60,117 nt of DNA from VMDH01 sp038108875 (GTDB lineage Bacteria > Pseudomonadota > Gammaproteobacteria > Magnimaribacterales > D2472), in NCBI GenBank assembly GCA_038108875.1, contig JAYNII010000008.1, positions 1 to 60,117 on the forward strand, given 5' to 3'. Made by a program: the position numbers and the translations under genes. The notes beneath the pieces were generated by a model. That model saw nothing but the letters and a program-made list of their open reading frames with translations, was not told the origin of the DNA and made no database searches. Positions within the stretch are counted from its first letter, which is position 1, and each line of letters begins with the position of its first letter. Positions 26,246 through 34,614 of this stretch are shown one piece after another.

Positions 26246-28066
26246 GTGCAATTTGAAGAAAGACATAAAGAAAGAAATAGCTTTTCTAACAGAATTCTTG
26301 TTTCTTTTATTGTCTTTACTATTTTATTTTTGGCTGTTTTAGGAAGAATTTTTTATCTACAAATTTCAACCAGTGAAACTTATCTTACTGCTGCTGAAAG
26401 TAACAGAACGTATACCGTTCCAGTGCAGACTCTTAGAGGTGAGATTTTTGATAGGAATGGAAATCTATTAATTGGAAATAGAGCAACTTTTGACTTGGTA
26501 ACTGTTCCAGCTCAAATTGAGGATTTAGATGTTTTTATTGAACAGATATCAGAGATTATGCCTTTATCAGTTCAGTCAATAGAAGACTACAAGAACCTTT
26601 TCAATTCCAAAGCTCTCTACAACAGAGAGCTTGTATTACTTAAAGATTTAAGCGAAGAGGAGATTGCTGCCTTTCAAGTAAGGTCTTTTAGATTCCCAGG
26701 TGCATTTGTAGGCAAACGCTACAGAAGAATTAGCGAATATCCTGAGCTATTTTCACATGCGTTGGGCTACACAAGTCGAGCATCTGCGACTTTCACCAAC
26801 CTTCCAGGAGTTCCTTCTAGGAATTGGAGAGATGCTGAGTATGTATATGCTTCTGGACTAATTAATGGGCAAATTGGATTAGAGAAAATTTATAACGAAA
26901 GTCTCTCTGGAAGCTTTGGTAAGAAAATCTATGAAATTGATGCAAAAGGAAGGCTACATAATTTAATTCGTATTATTGATGGCAAACCTGGAGAGGATTT
27001 ATATACATCACTCGATTTAAATGCTCAACTGGCTGCGCAAAAAGCAATCAATGGCAAACGAGGAGCCGTGGTTGCAATTCATCTTGCAACCGGTGGCTTG
27101 AGTGTGCTTTACAGTTCTCCTAGTTTTTCTATTAATGAGTTTGCGAACGGCATAGGCCAACAAACTCTTGACCAAGTTATTCAAGATGTTAACAAGCCTC
27201 TATTTAATAGAGCCCTAAAAGGCAGATACCCTCCGGCCTCTTCCATTAAACCGGCCATAGCTTTGTATGGATTAAATGCTAATTTAACTTCTTGGGATAG
27301 AAAGATTGAGGATCCTGGATATTTTAAATTGCCAGAAGACGGAAGAATTTATAGGGGCTGGAGAAAGGGAGGGCATGGCACTGTTGATCTCACTAAAGCT
27401 CTTGTACAAAGCTCTAATACTTATTTTTTTGATTTAGCCTACCAATCTGACATCGATCAACTCACCAACCATCTTGCAAATATGGGATTTGGAAAATCTT
27501 TATGTATTGATTGTTTTGATGAAGATCAAGGATTGCTTCCAACTCCTGAGTGGAAATATGCACAATACAATAAAGGCTGGTTTAAGGGCGATACAGTTAA
27601 CATGGGTGTTGGACAGGGTTACATCTTAGCAACACCTATTCAATTAGCTTATTATGCTTCTATTTTGGCCAATAAGGGCGAAGCTCTACTCCCTCACTTT
27701 GGTTTAGAAACTTCTATACAAGCTACAGCTGTAGAAGCTTCAAATTCTAATTGGTCCAGAATACATCAGGCTTTGGAACTTGTAGTGGAGGGCCCCTCAG
27801 GAACAGCAAACAGGTTAAGTGAGCTGAAATCTTTCAAAGTTGCGGCTAAAACTGGAACAGCAGAGCTTGTTAGCCTGGATTCAAAAGAAGCATATGCAGA
27901 AGTTAGATCAGATGTCTTGCAGCGAGATCATGCAATTATTATTGCATTTGGCCCGCTTCCAAACCCAGAATATGCTGTAAGTGTGGTGATTGAGAATGGT
28001 GAGAGCGGAGGTTTAGTTGCCGGTCCGGTTGCTATTGAGGTTTTAAAAGCTTTAATCGAAAGATGA
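26246..28066 (+). CDS. mrdA: Penicillin-binding protein 2, elongasome transpeptidase
   Basis: Class B PBP that cross-links peptidoglycan during rod elongation, working with RodA. Seen: short cytoplasmic tail, one membrane anchor at about residues 17-38, dimerisation domain with RGEIFDRNGN, and the transpeptidase domain with S332-x-x-K335 (PASSIK), SSN near 389 and KTGTAE starting at K535. 606 residues. The start is GTG at 26246, two bases after the rlmH stop. It overlaps mrdB by four bases (ATGA), indicating translational coupling. Confidence 0.97.
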   Translation: MQFEERHKERNSFSNRILVSFIVFTILFLAVLGRIFYLQISTSETYLTAAESNRTYTVPVQTLRGEIFDRNGNLLIGNRATFDLVTVPAQIEDLDVFIEQISEIMPLSVQSIEDYKNLFNSKALYNRELVLLKDLSEEEIAAFQVRSFRFPGAFVGKRYRRISEYPELFSHALGYTSRASATFTNLPGVPSRNWRDAEYVYASGLINGQIGLEKIYNESLSGSFGKKIYEIDAKGRLHNLIRIIDGKPGEDLYTSLDLNAQLAAQKAINGKRGAVVAIHLATGGLSVLYSSPSFSINEFANGIGQQTLDQVIQDVNKPLFNRALKGRYPPASSIKPAIALYGLNANLTSWDRKIEDPGYFKLPEDGRIYRGWRKGGHGTVDLTKALVQSSNTYFFDLAYQSDIDQLTNHLANMGFGKSLCIDCFDEDQGLLPTPEWKYAQYNKGWFKGDTVNMGVGQGYILATPIQLAYYASILANKGEALLPHFGLETSIQATAVEASNSNWSRIHQALELVVEGPSGTANRLSELKSFKVAAKTGTAELVSLDSKEAYAEVRSDVLQRDHAIIIAFGPLPNPEYAVSVVIENGESGGLVAGPVAIEVLKALIER

Positions 28067-29142
28067 AATTAAGGATTTATGCAGACTGGATTATTACGTT
28101 ATGTATATTAATGTTATCTGTTTTTGGTTTATTTTTTCTTTTCAGTGCATCGGATGGAAATATTGATGCTGTTTTAAAGCAACTGGCATATATTATTTTG
28201 GGCTTTATATTATTTTTTATAATTGCTCAATTTGATCCAGAAAACTTTCGACGCTTGGCATACTTATTATTAGGAGCGTCTTTTTTACTAATGGTAATTA
28301 CTGCAATATTTGGCCCAGAAATAAATGGAGCACAAAGATGGATAAGGCTTGCAGGATTTTCTTTCCAGTCCTCTGAATTGTTTAAGATATCTTTACCATT
28401 AACCATGGCAACTTTTCTGCAATTCAAAAAGTTACCCATAAGTATGCGAGATACTTTTGTTTGTCTATTTGTAATTGGTATTTCAGCTCTTACAGTTGCC
28501 ATTCAACCAGATTTAGGTACTTCTTTGTTGGTAGCATTATCAGGACTATTTGTTTTGTTTTTAGCAGGATTAAGCTGGCCATTTATTGGTATTACTTTTG
28601 GAATTTTAGTAATTTCCTCCCCTTTTATATGGAATAATTTGTTGAGACCGTTTCAGAAAGAAAGAATCCTAACCCTCTTCAATCCAGAATCAGATCCTTT
28701 TGGGTCTGGGTGGAATATCATACAGTCTAGAATTGCAATTGGCAGTGGAGGCATTTCTGGAAAGGGCTATGGAGAAGGCTCGCAAACCCATTTTAATTTC
28801 TTGCCAGAAACAGAAACAGATTTTATCTTTGCTGTGATTGCTGAGGAATTTGGTTTTATTGGAGTGCTAGTAATTCTAAGCTTATTCCTGATATTGAGCC
28901 TGAGGACTCTTTATTTTGGATTAAATGCAAGAGATAGATTCTGCAGATTAGTAGTAGGTGGGTTTTTATTAACATTTCTCTTTAACCTTTTGGTTAATAT
29001 AAGTATGGTAATAGGATTAATACCTGTTGTTGGAATGCCTCTTCCATTTTTAAGCAAAGGCGGTTCCTCCATGATCACTCTGTTTATCTTGTTTGGCATT
29101 ATAATGTCTATTGGTACACATAAAACATTAATGCAAAGATAA
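28063..29142 (+). CDS. mrdB: Rod-shape peptidoglycan glycosyltransferase RodA
   Basis: SEDS-family polymerase that makes glycan strands with PBP2. Seen: about ten transmembrane helices, GAQRWIRLAGFSFQSSE with the SEDS signature, SGWNIIQSRIAIGSGG, FLPETETDFIFAVIAEEFGF with the conserved acidic residues, and the C-terminal GMPLPFLSKGGSS motif. 359 residues. Overlaps mrdA by four bases. Confidence 0.97.
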   Translation: MKLRIYADWIITLCILMLSVFGLFFLFSASDGNIDAVLKQLAYIILGFILFFIIAQFDPENFRRLAYLLLGASFLLMVITAIFGPEINGAQRWIRLAGFSFQSSELFKISLPLTMATFLQFKKLPISMRDTFVCLFVIGISALTVAIQPDLGTSLLVALSGLFVLFLAGLSWPFIGITFGILVISSPFIWNNLLRPFQKERILTLFNPESDPFGSGWNIIQSRIAIGSGGISGKGYGEGSQTHFNFLPETETDFIFAVIAEEFGFIGVLVILSLFLILSLRTLYFGLNARDRFCRLVVGGFLLTFLFNLLVNISMVIGLIPVVGMPLPFLSKGGSSMITLFILFGIIMSIGTHKTLMQR

Positions 29143-29146
29143 TATC

Positions 29147-30115
29147 GTGATCAAACCCTTAGTCTTATCAGTTTTTTGCATTCTTAGCATCTGCCCAGTT
29201 TCTTCGATAGAGCTCGATCATCCAAAGGTGACTGAATTTGCTAACTTCATGCATGATAAGCATGGGTTTGAAACAAGCTATATCTTATCAATTCTTCAAA
29301 ATGCAGAGTATCAGCAATCAATTATAGATGCCATTTCATCTCCAGCTGAATTTACTTGGACATGGGAAAAATATCGTAATTTATTCATTGAACCTCAAAG
29401 AATTAACAACGGAAAAATTTTTCTCAAACAATATAAAACAGCCTTTGCAAGAGCTGAGTCTCAGTATGGGGTGCCCAAAGAGATCATTGCTGCAATTCTT
29501 GGGGTAGAGACTAGATACGGGAAAATTATGGGCAAATATAAAGTTATAGATGCTCTTTTCACATTAGGTTTTTACTACCCTAAAAGAGAAAAATTTTTTC
29601 GTAGTGAGTTGGAAGCATTTATTTTGTTAGTAAATGAAAATAATTTGGAATTAGATGAAATGAAAGGGTCATATGCTGGCGCAATGGGTTTTGGTCAATT
29701 CATATCCAGCAGTTACAGAAACTTTGCAGTTGATTTTGATAATGATGGCAAAGCTGATTTGCTTAATACTCCAGAAGATGCAATCGGAAGTGTTGCGAAC
29801 TATTTAATGAAGAACGGTTGGGTAAGAAATCTTCCAGTCATATGGAGCATAGAAAATGATTTTATGAATAAGAAGGAAATCGGGTTCAATAAAGTTGGAA
29901 ATAAGCTCTCACTCGATTTGCTTAGAAACTATATTCCAATTAAGAAGGATTTCATGGGAAAAAACTTTATGCTGCTTGAATACGAATTAAATGAAGTGCA
30001 GAATTACTACGTTGGTTCAGAAAATTTTATTTCCATAACTACCTACAATCGAAGTCATTTTTATGCAAAGGTAGTTCAAGAGCTTGCTACAATTTTAGGA
30101 TACTCAGATGCATAG
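29147..30115 (+). CDS. mltB: Lytic murein transglycosylase B family
   Basis: Cleaves glycan strands to 1,6-anhydroMurNAc ends. Seen: signal peptide (residues 1-20), catalytic E121 in AAILGVETRYG, then FTLGFYYPKR and YAGAMGFGQFISSSY as in E. coli MltB, and a late DFDNDGKADL segment. No acceptable lipobox (LSIC has Ile before Cys), so it is probably a soluble periplasmic form. The start is GTG at 29147. Overlaps dacA by eight bases. The gene occupies the place between rodA and dacA where rlpA is found in E. coli. Confidence 0.93.
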   Translation: MIKPLVLSVFCILSICPVSSIELDHPKVTEFANFMHDKHGFETSYILSILQNAEYQQSIIDAISSPAEFTWTWEKYRNLFIEPQRINNGKIFLKQYKTAFARAESQYGVPKEIIAAILGVETRYGKIMGKYKVIDALFTLGFYYPKREKFFRSELEAFILLVNENNLELDEMKGSYAGAMGFGQFISSSYRNFAVDFDNDGKADLLNTPEDAIGSVANYLMKNGWVRNLPVIWSIENDFMNKKEIGFNKVGNKLSLDLLRNYIPIKKDFMGKNFMLLEYELNEVQNYYVGSENFISITTYNRSHFYAKVVQELATILGYSDA

Positions 30116-31256
30116 AATTACATTATATTTTTTATTTCTCTTTTTTAGCTTAGATTCTGATTCTCAGAATCTTCTTCCTCGCCCCCCTCAAATCAACGTA
30201 TCAAGCTATATATTGGTAGAGCCAGTTTCAGGAACAGTTTTAGCAGAATTTAATGCAGATGATCAAATAGAGCCTGCCAGTATGACCAAAATCATGACCG
30301 GTTACATAGCGGCTGATCAATTGCATCGCAATCTTGTAAGACCAGACGATGAAGTCTTAATAAGCACCAAGGCTTGGAAGATGGAAGGTTCTAGGATGTT
30401 TGTTGAGGCAGGAAAAAGAGTGAAATTTGAAGATCTTCTTAGGGGTGTAGTTATTCAATCTGGCAACGATGCAACTGTAGCTATTGCAGAGCATTTAGGA
30501 GGCAATGAAGAAGGTTTTGTTGATATTATGAATGCTTATGCTCAGAACTTAGGGTTAAAAAATACTGTTTTTGAGAATTCAACTGGTTTGCCTTCTGCTA
30601 ATCATTTTTCCTCAGCTCGAGACTTATCAATAATTTCAACTAATTTAATTAATCAATTTCCTGATCATTATTCTCTTTACAAGGAAAAAAGTTTTACGTT
30701 TAACGATATCAGACAGTTAAATAGAAATAGATTGCTTTGGAGAGATGATTCTGTGGATGGAGTAAAAACAGGTCACACTGAATCCGCAGGCTATTGTTTA
30801 ATAAGTTCTGCAGCAAGGGGATCAATGCGCTTGATTGCTGTGGTCGCAGGAGCCAATTCTGAAGATGAAAGATTTAATGCATCTCAAAGATTGCTTGAGT
30901 ATGGTTTTAGATTTTTTGTAACTCAGGGTTTATTGAAAAGCAATGAAGCAATAAGAACCGCAGATGTATGGGGTGGGAAAAAAGATGCTGTTCCATTGGG
31001 CCTTCAACAAGATCTTGTAGTGACTGTCCCAAGAGCTGATCTTCCTGGTCTTAAAATAGACTATGCTTTCAACAATAATATTGAAGCTCCAATTTCTAGA
31101 GGCGATATATTGGGGAGCATATCAGTTAAATCTGGGGACACAGTAATTACTAATGCAAATCTTGTTGCATTAGAAGACATAGAATCTAAAGGATTTTTTG
31201 GAAGACTTATTTCAAAAATACTTATGTGGTTTATAAATCTTTTTAATTTAGCGTAG
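30108..31256 (+). CDS. dacA: D-alanyl-D-alanine carboxypeptidase (PBP5/6 type)
   Basis: Periplasmic low-molecular-weight PBP that trims the terminal D-Ala of stem peptides. Seen: signal peptide ending near residue 19, catalytic S58-x-x-K61 in ASMTK, S118-G119-N120 and K220-T221-G222, a C-terminal beta domain from about residue 285 and a terminal amphipathic helix (FGRLISKILMWFINLF) for membrane attachment. 382 residues. It overlaps mltB by eight bases and the next gene by one base. Confidence 0.97.
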   Translation: MHRITLYFLFLFFSLDSDSQNLLPRPPQINVSSYILVEPVSGTVLAEFNADDQIEPASMTKIMTGYIAADQLHRNLVRPDDEVLISTKAWKMEGSRMFVEAGKRVKFEDLLRGVVIQSGNDATVAIAEHLGGNEEGFVDIMNAYAQNLGLKNTVFENSTGLPSANHFSSARDLSIISTNLINQFPDHYSLYKEKSFTFNDIRQLNRNRLLWRDDSVDGVKTGHTESAGYCLISSAARGSMRLIAVVAGANSEDERFNASQRLLEYGFRFFVTQGLLKSNEAIRTADVWGGKKDAVPLGLQQDLVVTVPRADLPGLKIDYAFNNNIEAPISRGDILGSISVKSGDTVITNANLVALEDIESKGFFGRLISKILMWFINLFNLA

Positions 31257-32089
31257 TGGAAGGCTTGCAAGGGGTTTTTAATGGAGACTTTCTCCCTCTT
31301 GAAGATATCAAGATATCTCCCATGTCTCGTGCTTATACTTTTGCAGATGCCATTTATGAAGTTGTTCCATTTATACAGGGGAGACCGGTTGCATTAGATT
31401 TGCATTTAAAAAGACTCCTTAAGAGCTGTAAAGCAATAGATTTAGACATAGACATTCTAAGAGTTCAAAGAGAAATTGAGAAGTTAGCTCAAGATGCATT
31501 AACAAATAACACTGGATACGTTTATTACCAGATTACAAGGGGTCAGGATAGGGTTAGAAACCATCTTTATGCTCTTGATCTGATTCCTGAAACCTTTGGA
31601 TATGCGACCATAACGAAACAAACTACCAGAATCCAAAAAGCAAAGATTGTTCAGGATATTCGCTGGGGAAGATGCGATATTAAGTCTACCGCTCTGCTGG
31701 GAAATATAATGCTTATGAATCAAGCCAATTTCGAAGGTGCTAATGAGATTATCATGCACAGAGATGGTTTAGTCACTGAGGCAGGTTCGAGTAATGTATT
31801 TATGATAATGAATAGGAAGGTTATAACACCTCCAAAAGAATCTAATATACTAGCGGGCATAACAAGAGAGTTACTTTTAAAACATTTTTCTCAAGACTTT
31901 GAATTGCTCGAAGAGGCTTGTCATATCGATGCTCTTGCTGAAGCAGATGTTGTTTTCCTTACAAGTTCTACAAAAGGCATAATGGCTATTGATCAGATCC
32001 AAGACAATAAATACTGCTTTAATCAAGCCAACTCAACATTTGTAGAGCTGAAGACCGCATTTAATAATTTCTTAAATACAGCTTTCTAA
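31256..32089 (+). CDS. dat: D-amino acid aminotransferase (fold type IV PLP enzyme)
   Basis: Converts D-alanine and 2-oxoglutarate into pyruvate and D-glutamate, or the reverse. Seen: PMSRAYTFADAIYEVVPF, DIRWGRCDIKSTALLGN with the PLP lysine, and VTEAGSSNVFMI for cofactor phosphate binding. The RWGRCDIKS stretch matches Bacillus-type D-amino acid aminotransferase better than branched-chain aminotransferase. The start GTG overlaps the dacA stop by one base. The cell-wall neighbours support a role in D-amino acid supply or recycling. Overlaps convergent holA by 18 bases. Confidence 0.88.
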   Translation: MEGLQGVFNGDFLPLEDIKISPMSRAYTFADAIYEVVPFIQGRPVALDLHLKRLLKSCKAIDLDIDILRVQREIEKLAQDALTNNTGYVYYQITRGQDRVRNHLYALDLIPETFGYATITKQTTRIQKAKIVQDIRWGRCDIKSTALLGNIMLMNQANFEGANEIIMHRDGLVTEAGSSNVFMIMNRKVITPPKESNILAGITRELLLKHFSQDFELLEEACHIDALAEADVVFLTSSTKGIMAIDQIQDNKYCFNQANSTFVELKTAFNNFLNTAF

Positions 32090-33046
32090 TTCGTAGAATA
32101 TCTTTTCTAATGCAACCCAATTATTTTGTCGAGAAGCGCCTTTATTTGCTTGATCGATTAAATGAGTTCTTTCCAGATAGAAGTTAATTTTCTCTAGAGG
32201 GATATTGGTAAATAAGCTTTTATAGAGGGGTAATTTATTTGACCAGATTTTTAATTTCCCCAATTCTTTAACAACGTTTTTTGGATTGCTTCGAAGACAT
32301 AATCCAGTAAGAAATAATCTATTTGCAATCCAAGTAATTGGAATGATTTCCTCAGGATGGAGTTTTTTAAGTTTTGTTAAATGCAAGAAGAGCTTCTTAA
32401 AGTCTTTAGCTAAGATTAAGTCCTCAATTTCAAAAATATCAATCGAAGAGGAGAAGCTAGATGCCAATACATCATTGTCAGTCTCTAGATTCAGTAATTT
32501 TAATATTTTTACTGCATTGTCCTCGCTTTGAAGATTACCTTCATGATGCATGAATATTTCCTTGCCAAAGGTTGGCAATAAATCTTGGTTTAGAAAAGAA
32601 AGACTTTTTTTGAGCCTAATCTTCTCTTCGTAAGTGCTTAATTTGCCACAGTTGATCGTGAGGAGGTGTGGATTTTTGTTCCATGATTTTGATTTTGGAA
32701 GAGTAGCGGCTGTTTCAATAATTATTCGTGCATTTTTAAAGCTAGCTTCTGTAAGATTATCTAAAAATAGATTTAATTTTTCTGGGAACCTTCCTTCAAA
32801 ATGTTGAATGATTATTAGAATCTTGTCTCCAAATAAAGAACCTCCAGTAGCAGAAATCATAAGTTCCTCAAGAATATCAAAATCTTCTTGCTGAACTACA
32901 TTAGTTTTGTAATCAGCTAACTTATTTATTTCTTCCTTCAGACAGTCTTTTATTTCATTTCTAAGCTGAATTTCATTACCATGCAGAACAAAAAGATATT
33001 TGTCTTTTATTTTTTCCGGAGTAAATTGCTGGTAGCTGGTATCCAA
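32072..33046 (-). CDS. holA: DNA polymerase III subunit delta
   Basis: Clamp-loader wrench subunit that opens the beta ring. Sequence similarity is weak across this family, but seen features fit: LFVLHGNEIQLRNEI start, the early LKEEIN region, and a mid-section helical domain with IIPITWIANRLFL. 324 residues, near the E. coli 343. Synteny leuS-lptE-holA is strongly conserved in Gammaproteobacteria and supports the call. One base separates it from lptE. The 3' end overlaps the D-amino acid aminotransferase gene by 18 bases. Confidence 0.88.
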   Translation of the reverse strand: MDTSYQQFTPEKIKDKYLFVLHGNEIQLRNEIKDCLKEEINKLADYKTNVVQQEDFDILEELMISATGGSLFGDKILIIIQHFEGRFPEKLNLFLDNLTEASFKNARIIIETAATLPKSKSWNKNPHLLTINCGKLSTYEEKIRLKKSLSFLNQDLLPTFGKEIFMHHEGNLQSEDNAVKILKLLNLETDNDVLASSFSSSIDIFEIEDLILAKDFKKLFLHLTKLKKLHPEEIIPITWIANRLFLTGLCLRSNPKNVVKELGKLKIWSNKLPLYKSLFTNIPLEKINFYLERTHLIDQANKGASRQNNWVALEKIFYELESCI

Positions 33047-33047
33047 A

Positions 33048-33500
33048 TTATTTGCTTACCAATTGAAGATAAATCTTATCTAAAATTTCTCGATGCATAA
33101 GATCCTGATAGTCTCTCTCTAATTGATTATTAGCAATAGGATTAAATTGTGAGATAGGAATGGTTCTTTGAGAAAAAACAGTAAAGCTTTCTTGGGAATT
33201 ATTATTTTGATTCTGTAAAGTTGCGGTAGCCTCTATCTTTAGCAAAGTCTGTGTTGGTTTAACTGAATCACTTGAATAAGAAAAGTTTTTAGGAAAATCT
33301 TCAATCTCTATTTTGAGAATATTGTAACTTTTTGCATTGATGGAAAAAATTTTTTCTACGTATTGCATATTTCTTATGGAGAGCTGCTTAGAAAATTCAA
33401 TTTTTTGGAGTGGTATTTGGTTTGTGTTGGTGAACTGCAAGCTACCACATGAACATAGAATTGCTATGCTAAGCGTAAAAAATAGCTTACCTCGCAACAT
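33048..33500 (-). CDS. lptE: LPS-assembly lipoprotein LptE (probable)
   Basis: Outer-membrane lipoprotein that plugs LptD and helps insert LPS. Seen: N-terminal signal with lipobox-like LCSC, then a short beta-rich domain ending with YQDLMHREILDKIYLQL. Sequence alone is not decisive; position between leuS and holA is the main evidence. The ATG at 33500 gives 150 residues with a suitable signal peptide and a 14-base overlap with the upstream gene; a start at 33530 would add ten residues before the signal and a longer overlap. Confidence 0.72.
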   Translation of the reverse strand: MLRGKLFFTLSIAILCSCGSLQFTNTNQIPLQKIEFSKQLSIRNMQYVEKIFSINAKSYNILKIEIEDFPKNFSYSSDSVKPTQTLLKIEATATLQNQNNNSQESFTVFSQRTIPISQFNPIANNQLERDYQDLMHREILDKIYLQLVSK

Positions 33501-34611
33501 CAAAGAGATCCTTAAATCCCGAAGGGTCATGTCTCCCTACTGCAAGATTCTCTAAGGTTCCAAAACCAAAGTCTTTACCAAGCTTAGCTTTTGCTATTTG
33601 ATGAACATGAAAGAATGTATAGTCCTCAGGACTAATTGAACCAAGATCCCAAATTTCGTACTCAAAGGCTTCTTCTCCTTTCCATATTCCATGTCCCCAT
33701 TCTGGGTGTTGATAACCTATGCCTTTGCAATAAAATTTAGGACCAATTGTTTCAAGCTCAATGCAGATTTCTGCTCTATTTCTATCTTTGCCAAGAATTA
33801 TTGCTGCAGAAGACCATCGAGTACCTTTTTCCCAGGTAACAGTATGAGAAACATCACTAAACTCTTCTGCTAAAGCGTTCTCATCATTAAACGAAGCATC
33901 AGGGAAGAGGGTAGTTCTATGAGCCGAAATTTGTGAGGGGTTTCCGTCTCGATCTTGGAAGGTGCCAAACATTGTTGCAAAAGAACCGAAGTGAATTGGT
34001 GCCCAACACCAGTATACACCTGGTTCGAAATTAGCAGACGGAGGAGCGCCTATTTCTGGTTCTCCTACTGGTCTTATGCCCCATGATTTATCTCTGGTTC
34101 CGTATATTTCATTTAAATTTATGGCATGTCCTTCTATACTGACATTTCCTGTCCATTTGCCGAGCTGAGTGAATCTGTGAGTGTTTAAAATAATTCTGCC
34201 TTCCTGTTTTAGGATTGATTGTGGTTCTAGAACAGGAGCTGTTCTGGCAGAGAAAGTTAGGTCACAATTTATGGGTTGCTCATTTTTCGTAATCGTAAAT
34301 TGGATAGTCCTCATGGGCTCTATCACTTTAAGCTCTAGAGGGCCAATTTTCATTGGTATTCTTTGTGGATTTATTCTAGAACTTGCGTGAAATGAATGTT
34401 GCTTGCCATCAACAGAGATGCTGAAATGAGCATCCATAATATTCCGATTAGGATAAAAACCAAAACCAATTCCAAAAATAATTTTTTGCTCAGGACAAAA
34501 CCCATTGAACCAATAGCGCTCATAAAAATTCCTTTCTGAGGTTGCAGGATTTAAGATTGGTTCACTGGTCTGGTGAAAAGGAAAGTCATCGAAAGCGCTA
34601 AGAATTTGCAT
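33487..34611 (-). CDS. CrtC/AttH lipocalin-like protein of unknown function
   Basis: 374 residues with no signal peptide or membrane segment. The motif GTRDKSWGIRPV, the tryptophan-rich GVYWCWAPIHFG, and the late HPEWGHGIWKGEEAFEYE resemble the superfamily of hydroxyneurosporene synthase (CrtC), AttH and Svf1, which are tandem lipocalin-like barrels binding lipophilic molecules. No carotenoid genes are nearby. It sits three bases after leuS and overlaps lptE, so it is part of the essential leuS-lptE-holA operon here. Exact reaction unknown. Confidence 0.7.
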   Translation of the reverse strand: MQILSAFDDFPFHQTSEPILNPATSERNFYERYWFNGFCPEQKIIFGIGFGFYPNRNIMDAHFSISVDGKQHSFHASSRINPQRIPMKIGPLELKVIEPMRTIQFTITKNEQPINCDLTFSARTAPVLEPQSILKQEGRIILNTHRFTQLGKWTGNVSIEGHAINLNEIYGTRDKSWGIRPVGEPEIGAPPSANFEPGVYWCWAPIHFGSFATMFGTFQDRDGNPSQISAHRTTLFPDASFNDENALAEEFSDVSHTVTWEKGTRWSSAAIILGKDRNRAEICIELETIGPKFYCKGIGYQHPEWGHGIWKGEEAFEYEIWDLGSISPEDYTFFHVHQIAKAKLGKDFGFGTLENLAVGRHDPSGFKDLFDVAR

Positions 34612-34614
34612 GAA

